Assembly (NCBI GenBank): GCA_036172665.1
Contig: JAYKNF010000029.1
Span: forward strand, 1 to 64,000
DNA length: 64,000 nucleotides
Origin: Prosopocoilus inquinatus
Lineage: Eukaryota > Arthropoda > Insecta > Coleoptera > Lucanidae
Direction: 5' to 3'
The notes under the pieces are model-generated. The model saw nothing but the letters and a program-made list of their open reading frames with translations, was not told the origin of the DNA and did no database searches. The translations under genes were made by a program, and so were the position numbers. This document shows, one piece after another, positions 12,366 to 25,308 of this stretch; the stretch's first letter is position 1, and each line of letters opens with the position of its first letter.

Positions 12366-15340
12366 ACAACACATATTAGCGTTGTTCCTGTGATGTATCT
12401 AATCGATCCTTACTCATCTATCATGTTATTTGACGTTTGGATGTACTCCAGTAACCCTGACGTGAAATACGAAGTTCTCGGACGCAGCAGAACCTGGAAA
12501 TAGTTTTAAACGAAACAACACGCATTAGCGTTGTTCCTGTGATGTATCTAATCGATCCTTACTCATCTATCATGTTATTTGACGTTTGGATGGACTCCAG
12601 TAACCCTGACGTGAGATACGAAGTTCTCGGACGCAGCAGAAGCTGGAAATAGTTTTAAACGAAACAACACGCATTAGCGTTGTTCCTGTGATGTATCTAA
12701 TCGATCCTTACTTATCTATCATGTTATTTGGCGTTTCGATGGACTCCAGTAGCTCTGATGTGAGATACGACGTTTTTTGAGGCAGCAGAAGCTGGAAATA
12801 GTTTTAAACGAAACAACACGCATTAGCGTTGTTCCTGTGATGTATCTAATCGATCCTTACTCATCTATCATGTTATTTGGCGTTTCGATGGACTCCAGTA
12901 GCTCTGATGTGAGATACGACGTTTTCGGACGCAGCAGAAGCTGGAAATAGTTTTAAACGAAACAACACGTATCAGCGTTGTTCCTGTGATGTATCTAATC
13001 GATCCTTACTCATCTATCATGTTATTTGACGTTTCGATAGACTCCAGTAACTCTAATGTGAGATACGAAATTTTCGGACGCAGCAGAAGCTGGAAATAGT
13101 TTTAAACGAAACAACACGCATTAGCGTTGTTCCTGTGATGTATCTAATCGATCCTTACTTATCTATCATGTTATTTGACGTTTGGATGGACTCCAGTAAC
13201 CCTGACGTGAGATACGAAGTTCTCGGACGCAGCAGAAGCTGGAAATAGTTTTAAACGAAACAACACGTATTAGCGTTGTTCCTGTGATGTATCTAATCGA
13301 TCCTTACTCATCTATCATGTTATTTGACGTTTGGATGGACTCCAGTAACTCTGATGTGAGATACAAAGTTTTTGGACGCAGCAGAAGCTGGAAATAGTTT
13401 TGAACGAAACAACACGTATTAGCGTTGTTCCTGTGATGTATCTAATCGATCCTTACTCATCTATCATGTTATTTGGCGTTTCGATGGACTCCAGTAACTT
13501 TGATGTGAGATACGAAGTTCTCGGACGCAGCTGAAGCTAGAAATAGTTTTAAACGAAACAACACGCATTAGCGTTGTTACTGTGATGTATCTAATCGATC
13601 CTTACTTATCTATCATGTTATTTGACGTTTGGATGGACTCCAGTAAGTCTGATGTGAGATACAAAGTTTTTGGACGCAGCAGGAGCTGGAAATAGTTTTA
13701 AACGAAACAACACGTATTAGCGTTGTTCCTGTGCTGTATCTAATCGATCCTTACTCATATATCATGTTATTTGGCGTTTCGATGGACTCCAGTAGCTTTG
13801 ATGTGAGATACGACGTTTTCGGACGCAGCAGAAGCTGGAAATAGTTTTAAACGAAACAACACGTATCAGCGTTGTTCCTGTGATGTATCTAATCGATCCT
13901 TACTCATCTATCATGTTATTTGACGTTTGGATGGACTCCAGTAACTCTGATGTGAGATACAAAGTTTTTGGACGCAGCAGAAGCTGGAAATAGTTTTGAA
14001 CGAAACAACACGTATTAGCGTTGTTCCTGTGATGTATCTAATCGATCCTTACTTAGCTACTATGTTATTTGACGTTTGGATGGACTCCAGTAACTCTAAT
14101 GTGAGATACGAAATTTTCGGACGCAGCAGAAGCTGGAAATAGTTTTAAACGAAACAACACGCATTAGCGTTGTTCCTGAGATGTATCTAATCGATCCTTA
14201 CTTATCTGTCATGTTATTTGACGTTTGGATGGACTCCAGTAACCCTGACGTGAGATACAAAGTTCTCGGACGCAGCAGAAGCTGGAAATAGTTTTAAACG
14301 AAACAACACGTATTAGCGTTGTTCCTGTGATGTATCTAATCGATCCTTACTCATCTATCATGTTATTTGACGTTTGGATGGACTCCAGTAACTCTGATGT
14401 GAGATACAAAGTTTTTGGACGCAGCAGAAGCTGGAAATAGTTTTGAACGAAAGAACACGAATTAGCGTTGTTCCTGTGATGTATCTAATCGATCCTTACT
14501 CATCTATCATGTTATTTGGCGTTTCGATGGACTCCAGTAACTTTGATGTGAGATACGAAGTTCTCGGACGCAGCTGAAGCTGGAAATAGTTTTAAACGAA
14601 ACAACACGCATTAGCGTTGTTCCTGTGATGTATCTAATCGATCCTTACTTATCTATCATGTTATTTGGCGTTTCGATGGACTCCAGTAGCTCTGATATGA
14701 GATACGACGTTTTCGGACGCAGCAGAAGCTGGAAATAGTTTGAAACGAAACAACACGTATTAGCGTTGTTCGTATGATGTATCTAATCGATCCTTACTCA
14801 TCTATCATGTTATTTGACGTTTGGATGGACTCCAGTAACTCTGATGAGAGACACAAAGATTTCGGACGCAGCAGAAGCTGGAAATAGTTTTAAACGAAAC
14901 AACACGCATTAGCGTTGTTCCTGTGATGTATCTAATCGATCCTTACTTATCTATCATGTTATTTGACGTTTGGATGGACTCCAGTAAACCTGACGTGAGA
15001 TACGAAGTTCTCGGACGCAGCAGAAGCTGGAAATAGTTTTAAACGAAACAACATGTATTGGCGTTGTTCCTGTGATGTATCTAATCGATCCTTACTCATC
15101 TATCATGTTATTTGACGTTTGGATGGACTCCAGTAACTCTGATGTGACATACAAAGTTTTTGGACGCAGCAGAAGCTGGAAATAGTTTTGAACGAAACAA
15201 CACGTATTAGCGTTGTTCCTGTGATGTATCTAATCGATCCTTACTTAGCTACTATGTTATTTGATGTTTGGATGGACTCCAGTAACACTAATGTGAGATA
15301 CGAAATTTTCGGACGCAGCAGAAGCTGGAAATAGTTTCAA
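12366..15340 (+). repeat. About 20-monomer block splitting the 16-mer HOR
   Basis: The block separates the second and third 16-mer copies. At 12.8-13.7 kb it carries the order C-D-A-B-E-F and then C again, with the TATCAGCGTTG variant at both ends, 894 bp apart. From about 13.4 to 14.3 kb it is colinear with 22.3-23.2 kb at a shift of 8940 bp (60 x 149): TATCAGCG at 13861 and 22801, and CCTGAGATG at about 14175 and 23115. It is therefore the visible relative of the second part of the 46-mer HOR. Confidence 0.8.
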
Positions 15341-17430
15341 ACGAAACAACACGCATTAGCGTTGTTCCTGTGATGTATCTAATCGATCCTTACTTATCTA
15401 TCATGTTATTTGACGTTTGGATGGACTCCAGTAACCCTGACGTGAGATACGAAGTTCTGGGACGCAGCAGAACCTGGAAATAGTTTTAAGCGAAACAACG
15501 CGCATTAGCGTTGTTCCTGTGATGTATCTAATCGATCCTTACTCATCTATCATGTCATTTGACGTTTCGATGGACTCCAGTAACTTAGATGTGAGATACG
15601 AAGTTCTCGGACGCAGCTGAAGCTAGAAATAGTTTTAAACGAAACAACACGCATTAGCGTTGTTCCTGTGATGTATCTAATCGATACTTACTCATCTATC
15701 ATGTTATTTGACGTTTCGATGGACTCCAGTAACTCTAATGTGAGAAACGAAATTTTCGGACGCAGCAGAAGCTGGAAATAGTTTTAAACGAAACAACACG
15801 CATTAGCGTTGTACCTGTGATGTATCTAATCGATCCTTACTCATCTAGCATGTTATTTGACGTTTGGATGGACTCCAGTAACTCTGATGTGAGATACAAA
15901 GTTTTTGGACGCAGCAGAAGCTGGAAATAATTTTGAACGAAACAACACCTATTAGCGTTGTTCCTGTGATGTATCTAATCGATCCTTACTCATCTATCAT
16001 GTTATTTGACGTTTCGATGGACTCCAGTAACTCTAATGTGAGATACGAAATTTTCGGACGCAGCAGAAGCTGGAAATAGTTTTAAACGAAACAACACGCA
16101 TTAGCGTTGTTCCTGTGATGTATCTAATCGATCCTTACTTATCTATCATGTTATTTGGCGTTTCGATGGACTCCAGTATCCCTGACGTGAGATACTAAGT
16201 TCTCGGACGCAGCAGAAGCTGGAAATAGTTTTAAACGAAACAACACGTATTAGCGTTGTTCCTGTGATGTATCTAATCGATCCTTACTCATCTATCATGT
16301 TATTTGACGTTTCGATGGACTCCAGTAACTCTGATGTGAGATACAAAGTTTTTGGACGCAGCAGAAGCTTTAAATAGTTTTGAACGAAACAACACGTATT
16401 AGCGTTGTTCCTGTGATGTATCTAATCGATCCTTACTCATCTATCATGTTATTTGACGTTTCGATGGACTCCAGTAACTCTAATGTGAGATACGAAATTT
16501 TCGGACGCAGCAGAAGCTGGAAATAGTTTTAAACGAAACAACACGCATTAGCGTTGTTCCTGTGATGTATCTAATCGATCCTTACTTATCTATCATGTTA
16601 TTTGACGTTTGGATGGACTCCAGTAACCCTGACGTGAGATACGAAATTCTCGGACGCAGCAGAAGCTGGAAATAGTTTTAAACGAAACAACACGTATTAG
16701 CGTTGTTCCTGTTATGTATCTAATCGATCCTTACTCATCTATCATGTTATTTGACGTTTGGATGGACTCCAGTAACTCTGATGTGAGATACAAAGTTTTT
16801 GGACGCAGCAGAACCTGGAAATAATTTTAAACGAAACAACACGCATTAGCGTTGTTCCTGTGATGTATCTAATCGATCCTTACTCATCTATCATGTTATT
16901 TGACTTTTGGATGGACTCCAGTAACTCTGATGAGAGACACAAAGATATCGGACGCAGCAGAAGCTGGAAATAGTTTTGAACGAAACAACACGTATTAGCG
17001 TTGTTCCTGTGATGTATCTAATCGATCCTTACTCATCTATCATGTTATTTGACGTTTCGATGGACTCCAGTAACTCTAATGTGAGATACGAAATTTTCGG
17101 ACGCAGCAGAAACTGGGAATAGTTTTAAACGAAACAACACGCATTAGCGTTGTTCCTGTGATGTATCTAATCGATCCTTACTTATCTATCATGTTATTTC
17201 ACGTTTGGATGGACTCCAGTAACCCTGACGTGAGATACGAAGTTCTCGGACGCAGCAGAAGCTGGAAATAGTTTTAAACGAAACAACACGTATTAGCGTT
17301 GTTCCTGTTATGTATCTAATCGATCCTTACTCATCTATCATGTTATTTGACGTTTGGATGGACTCCAGTAACTCTGATGTGAGATACAAAGTTTTTGGAC
17401 GCAGCAGAACCTGGAAATAGTTTTAAACGA
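15341..17430 (+). repeat. 16-monomer HOR, displaced partial copy 3
   Basis: Colinear with about 9240-11310. GTTATTTCAC at 17193 lies 6109 bp (41 x 149) from its match at 11084, and the GAAGCTTTAAATAG variant recurs near 16367. The single-base loss seen near 10690 is absent at the equivalent place, so this copy kept the full-length monomer. Confidence 0.8.
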
Positions 17431-19524
17431 AAAAACACGCATTAGCGTTGTTCCTGTGATGTATCTAATCGATCCTTACTCATCTATCATGTTATTTGGC
17501 GTTTCGATGGACTCCAGTAACTTAGATGTGAGATACGAAGTTCTCGGACGCAGCTGAAGCTAGAAATAGTTTTAAACGAAACAACACGCATTAGCGTTGT
17601 TCCTGTGATGTATCTAATCGATACTTACTCATCTATCATGTTATTTGACGTTTCGATGGACTCCAGTAACTCTAATGTGAGAAACGAAATTTTCGGACGC
17701 AGCAGAAGCTGGAAATAGTTTTAAACGAAACAACACGCATTATCGTTGTTCCTGTGATGTATCTAATCGATCCTTACTCATCTAGCATGTTATTTGACGT
17801 TTGGATGGACTCCAGTAACTCTGATTTGAGATACAAAGTTTTTGGACGCAGCAGAAGCTGGAAATAATTTTGAACGAAACAACACCTATTAGCGTTGTTC
17901 CTGTGATGTATCTAATCGATCCTTACTCATCTATCATGTTATTTGACGTTTCGATGGACTCCAGTAACTCTAATGTGAGATACGAAGTTCTCGGACGCAG
18001 CTGAAGCTGGAAATAGTTTTAAACGAAACAACACGCATTAGCGTTGTTCCTGTGATGTATCTAATCGATCCTTACTTATCTATCATGTTATTTGACGTTT
18101 GGATGTACTCCAGTAACCCTGACGTGAAATACGAAGTTCTCGGACGCAGCAGAACCTGGAAATAGTTTTAAACGAAACAACACGCATTAGCGTTGTTCCT
18201 GTGATGTATCTAATCGATCCTTACTCATCTATCATGTTATTTGACGTTTGGATGGACTCCAGTAACCCTGACGTGAGATACGAAGTTCTCGGACGCAGCA
18301 GAAGCTGGAAATAGTTTTAAACGAAACAACACGCATTAGCGTTGTTCCTGTGATGTATCTAATCGATCCTTACTTATCTATCATGTTATTTGGCGTTTCG
18401 ATGGACTCCAGTAGCTCTGATGTGAGATACGACGTTTTTTGAGGCAGCAGAAGCTGGAAATAGTTTTAAACGAAACAACACGCATTAGCGTTGTTCCTGT
18501 GATGTATCTAATCGATCCTTACTCATCTATCATGTTATTTGGCGTTTCGATGGACTCCAGTAGCTCTGATGTGAGATACGACGTTTTCGGACGCAGCAGA
18601 AGCTGGAAATAGTTTTAAACGAAACAACACGTATTAGCGTTGTTCCTGTTATGTATCTAATCGATCCTTACTCATCTATCATGTTATTTGACGTTTGGAT
18701 GGACTCCAGTAACTCTGATGTGAGATACAAAGTTTTTGGACGCAGCAGAACCTGGAAATAGTTTTAAACGAAACAACACGCATTAGCGTTGTTCCTGTGA
18801 TGTATCTAATCGATCCTTACTCATCTATCATGTTATTTGACGTTTGGATGGACTCCAGTAACTCTGATGTGAGATACAAAGTTTTTGGACGCAGCAGAAC
18901 CTGGAAATAGTTTTAAACGAAAAAACACGCATTAGCGTTGTTCCTGTGATGTATCTAATCGATCCTTACTCATCTATCATGTTATTTGGCGTTTCGATGG
19001 ACTCCAGTAGCTCTGATGTGAGATACGACGTTTTCTGAGGCAGCAGAAGCTGGAAATAGTTTTAAACGAAACAACACGCATTAGCGTTGTTCCTGTGATG
19101 TATCTAATAGATCCTTACTCATCTATCATGTTATTTGACGTTTCGATGGACTCCAGTAACTCTAATGTGAGAAACGAAATTTTCGGAAGCAGCAGAAGCT
19201 GGAAATAATTTTAAACGAAACAACACGCATTAGCGTTGTTCCTGTGATGTATCTAATCGATCCTTACTTATCTATCATGTTATTTGACGTTTGGATGAAC
19301 TCCAGTAACCCTGACGTGAGATACGAAGTTCTGGGACGCAGCAGAACCTGGAAATAGTTTTAAACGAAACAACGCGCATTAGCGTTGTTCCTGTGATGTA
19401 TCTAATCGATCCTTACTCATCTATCATGTTATTTGGCGTTTCGATGGACTCCAGTAACTTAGATGTGAGATACGAAGTTCTCGGACGCAGCTGAAGCTAG
19501 AAATAGTTTTAAACGAAACAACAC
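17431..19524 (+). repeat. 13-monomer derivative HOR (1937 bp)
   Basis: CCTATTAGC occurs at 15948, 17885 and 19822, and CGTTTTTTGA at 18433 and 20370; each step is 1937 bp, or 13 x 149. The content is a subset of the 16-mer monomers plus the new C variant with CGTTTTTTGAGG. At the left edge, GAAAAAACACGC runs straight into an E-type monomer, whereas the same word near 18918 is followed by C, D and A monomers first. About three monomers are therefore missing at 17.43 kb. Confidence 0.8.
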
Positions 19525-20908
19525 GCATTAGCGTTGTTCCTGTGATGTATCTAATCGATACTTACTCATCTATCATGTTATTTGACGTTTCGATGGACTC
19601 CAGTAACTCAAATGTGAGAAACGAAATTTTCGGACGCAGCAGAAGCTGGAAATAGTTTTAAACGAAACAACACGCATTATCGTTGTTCCTGTGATGTATC
19701 TAATCGATCCTTACTCATCTAGCATGTTATTTGACGTTTGGATGGACTCCAGTAACTCTGATTTGAGATACAAAGTTTTTGGACGCAGCAGAAGCTGGAA
19801 ATAATTTTGAACGAAACAACACCTATTAGCGTTGTTCCTGTGATGTATCTAATCGATCCTTACTCATCTATCATGTTATTTGACGTTTCGATGGACTCCA
19901 GTAACTCTAATGTGAGATACGAAGTTCTCGGACGCAGCTGAAGCTGGAAATAGTTTTAAACGAAACAACACGCATTAGCGTTGTTCCTGTGATGTATCTA
20001 ATCGATCCTTACTTATCTATCATGTTATTTGACGTTTGGATGTACTCCAGTAACCCTGACGTGAAATACGAAGTTCTCGGACGCAGCAGAACCTGGAAAT
20101 AGTTTTAAACGAAACAACACGCATTAGCGTTGTTCCTGTGATGTATCTAATCGATCCTTACTCATCTATCATGTTATTTGACGTTTGGATGGACTCCAGT
20201 AACCCTGACGTGAGATACGAAGTTCTCGGACGCAGCAGAAGCTGGAAATAGTTTTAAACGAAACAACACGCATTAGCGTTGTTCCTGTGATGTATCTAAT
20301 CGATCCTTACTTATCTATCATGTTATTTGGCGTTTCGATGGACTCCAGTAGCTCTGATGTGAGATACGACGTTTTTTGAGGCAGCAGAAGCTGGAAATAG
20401 TTTTAAACGAAACAACACGCATTAGCGTTGTTCCTGTGATGTATCTAATCGATCCTTACTAATCTATCATGTTATTTGGCGTTTCGATGGACTCCAGTAG
20501 CTCTGATGTGAGATACGACGTTTTCGGACGCAGCAGAAGCTGGAAATAGTTTTAAACGAAACAACACGTATTAGCGTTGTTCCTGTTATGTATCTAATCG
20601 ATCCTTACTCATCTATCATGTTATTTGACGTTTGGATGGACTCCAGTAACTCTGATGTGAGATACAAAGTTTTTGGACGCAGCAGAACCTGGAAATAGTT
20701 TTAAACGAAACAACACGCATTAGCGTTGTTCCTGTGATGTATCTAATCGATCCTTACTCATCTATCATGTTATTTGGCGTTTCGATGGACTCCAGTAGCT
20801 CTGATGTGAGATACGACGTTTTCTGAGGCAGCAGAAGCTGGAAATAGTTTTAAACGAAACAACACGCATTAGCGTTGTTCCTGTGATGTATCTAATAGAT
20901 CCTTACTC

Positions 20909-20931
20909 ATCTATCATGTTATTTGACGTTT
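20909..20931 (+). repeat. Hybrid monomer junction in the 13-mer to 11-mer change
   Basis: A monomer with the CTAATAGATCC head of a D type continues with the GGATGAACTCC tail of the neighbouring A type. In the 13-mer these belong to two adjacent monomers near 19.1 and 19.25 kb. The exchange point lies in the identical stretch 20909-20931. Together with loss of one B monomer it turns the 13-mer into the 11-mer, and every later HOR copy that includes this part inherits it. Confidence 0.82.
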
Positions 20932-23744
20932 GGATGAACTCCAGTAACCCTGACGTGAGATACGAAGTTCTGGGACGCAGCAGAACCTGGAAATAGTTTT
21001 AAACGAAACAACGCGCATTAGCGTTGTTCCTGTGATGTATCTAATCGATCCTTACTCATCTATCATGTTATTTGGCGTTTCGATGGACTCCAGTAACTTA
21101 GATGTGAGATACGAAGTTCTCGGACGCAGCTGAAGCTAGAAATAGTTTTAAACGAAACAACACGCATTAGCGTTGTTCCTGTGATGTATCTAATCGATAC
21201 TTACTCATCTATCATGTTATTTGACGTTTCGATGGACTCCAGTAACTCTAATGTGAGAAACGAAATTTTCGGACGCAGCAGAAGCTGGAAATAGTTTTAA
21301 ACGAAACAACACGCATTATCGTTGTTCCTGTGATGTATCTAATCGATCCTTACTCATCTAGCATGTTATTTGACGTTTGGATGGACTCCAGTAACTCTGA
21401 TTTGAGATACAAAGTTTTTGGACGCAGCAGAAGCTGGAAATAATTTTGAACGAAACAACACCTATTAGCGTTGTTCCTGTGATGTATCTAATCGATCCTT
21501 ACTCATCTATCATGTTATTTGACGTTTCGATGGACTCCAGTAACTCTAATGTGAGATACGAAGTTCTCGGACGCAGCTGAAGCTGGAAATAGTTTTAAAC
21601 GAAACAACACGCATTAGCGTTGTTCCTGTGATGTATCTAATCGATCCTTACTTATCTATCATGTTATTTGACGTTTGGATGTACTCCAGTAACCCTGACG
21701 TGAAATACGAAGTTCTCGGACGCAGCAGAACCTGGAAATAGTTTTAAACGAAACAACACGCATTAGCGTTGTTCCTGTGATGTATCTAATCGATCCTTAC
21801 TCATCTATCATGTTATTTGACGTTTGGATGGACTCCAGTAACCCTGACGTGAGATACGAAGTTCTCGGACGCAGCAGAAGCTGGAAATAGTTTTAAACGA
21901 AACAACACGCATTAGCGTTGTTCCTGTGATGTATCTAATCGATCCTTACTTATCTATCATGTTATTTGGCGTTTCGATGGACTCCAGTAGCTCTGATGTG
22001 AGATACGACGTTTTTTGAGGCAGCAGAAACTGGAAATAGTTTTAAACGAAACAACACGCATTAGCGTTATTCCTGTGATGTATCTAATCGATCCTTACTC
22101 ATCTATCATGTTATTTGGCGTTTCGATGGACTCCAGTAGCTCTGATGTGAGATACGACGTTTTCGGACGCAGCAGAAGCTGGAAATAGTTTTAAACGAAA
22201 CAACACGTATCAGCGTTGTTCCTGTGATGTATCTAATCGATCCTTACTCATCTATCATGTTATTTGACGTTTGGATGGACTCCAGTAACTCTGATGTGAG
22301 ATACAAAGTTTTTGGACGCAGCAGAAGCTGGAAATAGTTTTGAACGAAACAACACGTATTAGCGTTGTTCCTGTGATGTATCTAATCGATCCTTACTGAT
22401 CTATCATGTTATTTGGCGTTTCGATGGACTCCAGTAACTTTGATGTGAGATACGAAGTTCTCGGACGCAGCTGAAGCTAGAAATAGTTTTAAACGAAACA
22501 ACACGCATTAGGGTTGTTACTGTGATGTATCTAATCGATCCTTACTTATCTATCATGTTATTTGACGTTTGGATGGACTCCAGTAAGTCTGATGTGAGAT
22601 ACAAAGTTTTTGGACGCAGCAGGAGCTGGAAATAGTTTTAAACGAAACAACACGTATTAGCGTTGTTCCTGTGCTGTATCTAATCGATCCTTACTCATAT
22701 ATCATGTTATTTGGCGTTTCGATGGACTCCAGTAGCTTTGATGTGAGATACGACGTTTTCGGACGCAGCAGAAGCTGGAAATAGTTTTAAACGAAACAAC
22801 ACGTATCAGCGTTGTTCCTGTGATGTATCTAATCGATCCTTACTCATCTATCATGTTATTTGACGTTTGGATGGACTCCAGTAACTCTGATGTGAGATAC
22901 AAAGTTTTTGAACGCAGCAGAAGCTGGAAATAGTTTTGAACGAAACAACACGTATTAGCGTTGTTCCTGTGATGTATCTAATAGATCCTTACTTAGCTAC
23001 TATGTTATTTGAAGTTTGGATGGACTCCAGTAACTCTAATGTGAGATACGAAATTTTCGGACGCAGCAGAAGCTGGAAATAGTTTTAAACGAAACAACAC
23101 GCATTAGCGTTGTTCCTGAGATGTATCTAATCGATCCTTACTTATCTGTCATGTTATTTGACGTTTAGATGGACTCCAGTAACCCTGACGTGAGATACAA
23201 AGTTCTCGGACGCAGCAGAAGCTGGAAATAGTTTTAAACGAAACAACACGCATTAGCATTGTTCCTGTGATGTATCTAATCGATCCTTACTTATCTATCA
23301 TGTTATTTGACGTTTGGATGGACTCCAGTAACCCTGACGTGAGATACGAAGTTCTCGGGCGCAGCAGAAGCTGGAAATAGTTTTAAACGAAACAACACGT
23401 ATTAGCGTTGTTCCTGTGATGTATCTAATCGATCCTTACTCATCTATCATGTTATTTGACGTTTGGATGGACTCCAGTAACTCTGATGTGAGATACAAAG
23501 TTTTTGGACGCAGCAGAAGCTGGAAATAGTTTTGAACGAAAGAACACGAATTAGCGTTGTTCCTGTGATGTATCTAATCGATCCTTACTCATCTATCATG
23601 TTATTTGGCGTTTCGATGGACTCCAGTAACTTTGATGTGAGATACGAAGTTCTCGGACGCAGCTGAAGCTGGAAATAGTTTTAAACGAAACAACACGCAT
23701 TAGCGTTGTTCCTGTGATGTATCTAATCGATCCTTACTTATCTA

Positions 23745-23768
23745 TCATGTTATTTGGGGTTCGATGGA
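23745..23768 (+). repeat. 148-bp monomer with GGGGTTCGATGG
   Basis: The usual TTGGCGTTTCGATGG reads TTGGGGTTCGATGG, with one base lost. The same form occurs near 30607, 45951 and 57125, marking HOR copies 1, 2, 5 and 6. It is absent from copies 3 and 4 because their deletions removed it. Confidence 0.88.
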
Positions 23769-24060
23769 CTCCAGTAACTTAGATGTGAGATACGAAGTTC
23801 TCGGACGCAGCTGAAGCTAGAAATAGTTTTAAACGAAACAACACGCATTAGCGTTGTTCCTGTGATGTATCTAATCGATCCTTACTCATCTATCATGTTA
23901 TTTGACGTTTCGATGGACTCCAGTAACTCTAATGTGAGAAACGAAATTTTCGGACGCAGCAGAAGCTGGAAATAGTTTTAAACGAAACAACACGCATTAG
24001 CGTTGTTCCTGTGATGTATCTAATCGATCCTTACTCATCTATCATATTATTTGGCGTTTC

Positions 24061-24110
24061 GATGGAATCCAGTAACTCTGATGTGAGATAAAAAGTTTTT
24101 TACGCAGCAG
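24061..24110 (+). repeat. 148-bp marker monomer: GATGGAATCC and AAAAAGTTTTTTACG
   Basis: It carries three linked oddities: GATGGAATCC for GATGGACTCC, GATAAAAAG for GATACAAAG, and a T-run that replaces the GG of TTTGGACG with loss of one base. The same combination recurs at 30913, 39405, 46257 and 57431 (GATGGAATCC starts). It is the best single tag for the 46-mer and shows that these copies descend from one ancestor. Confidence 0.9.
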
Positions 24111-24414
24111 AAGCTGGAAATAGTTTTGAATGAAACAACACGTATTAGCGTTGTTCCTGTGATGTATCTAATCGATCCTTACTCATCTATCATGTTATTT
24201 GGCGTTTTGATGGACTCCAGTAACTTTGATGTGAGATACGAAGTTCTCGGACGCAGCTGAAGCTAGAAATAGTTTTAAACGAAACAACACGCATTAGCGT
24301 TGTTACTGTGATGTATCTAATCGATCCTTACTTATCTATCATGTTATTTGACGTTTGGATGGACTCCAGTTAGTCTGATGTGAGATACAATGTTTTTGGA
24401 CGCAGCAGGAGCTG

Positions 24415-25308
24415 GAAATAGTTTTAAACGAAACAACACGTATTAGCGTTGTTCCTGTGCTGTATCTAATCGATCCTTACTCATATATCATGTTATTTGG
24501 CGTTTCGATGGACTCCAGTAGCTCTGATGTGAGATACGACGTTTTCGGACGCAGCAGAAGCTGGAAATAGTTTTTAACGAAACAACACGTATTAGCGTTG
24601 TTCCTGTGCTGTATCTAATCGATCCTTACTCATCTATCATGTTATTTGACGTTTCGATGGACTCCAGTAACTCTAATGTGAGATACGAAATTTTCGGACG
24701 TAGCAGAAGCTGGAAATAGTTTTAAACGAAACAACACGCATTAGCGTTGTTCCTGTGATGTATCTAATCGATCCTTACTTATCTATCATGTTATTTGACG
24801 TTTGGATGGACTCCAGTAACCCTGACGTGATATACGAAGTTCTCGGACGCAGCAGAAGCTGGAAATAATTTTAAACGAAACAACACGTATTAGCGTTGTT
24901 CCTGTGATGTATCTAATCGATCCTTACTCATCTATCATGTTATTTGACGTTTGGATGGACTCCAGTAACTCTGATGTGAGATACAAAGTTTTTGGACGCA
25001 GCAGAAGCTGGAAATAGTTTTGAACGAAACAACACGTATTAGCGTTGTTCCTGTGATGTATCTAATCGATACTTACTCATCTATCATGTTATTTGGCGTT
25101 TCGATGGACTCCAGTAACTTTGATGTGAGATACGAAGTTCTCGGACGCAGCTGAAGCTGGAAATAGTTTTAAATGAAACAACACGTATTAGCGTTGTTCC
25201 TGTGATGTATCTAAACGATCCTTACTTATCTAACATGTTATTTGACGTTTGGATGGACTCCAGTAAGTCTGATGTGAGATACAAAGTTTTTGGACGCAGC
25301 AGGAGCTG
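24415..25308 (+). repeat. C-D-A-B-E-F hexamer inside the 46-mer HOR
   Basis: Six successive monomers have the types C, D, A, B, E and F (894 bp), followed by another C. The same order occurs at 12.8-13.7 kb outside the HOR with different private variants: here the D monomer has GGACGTAGCAG, there it has TATCAGCG. A shared order with independent variants suggests an older hexameric HOR. Boundaries are set to monomer phase and are approximate. Confidence 0.7.

Noticed and set aside
23750..23775. RNA polymerase III B box in the GGGGTTCGATGGA variant
   Set aside because: GGTTCGA matches the start of the B-box consensus, but the final CC is missing and no A box, tRNA fold or terminator sits at suitable spacing. 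The match arises from one single-base deletion.
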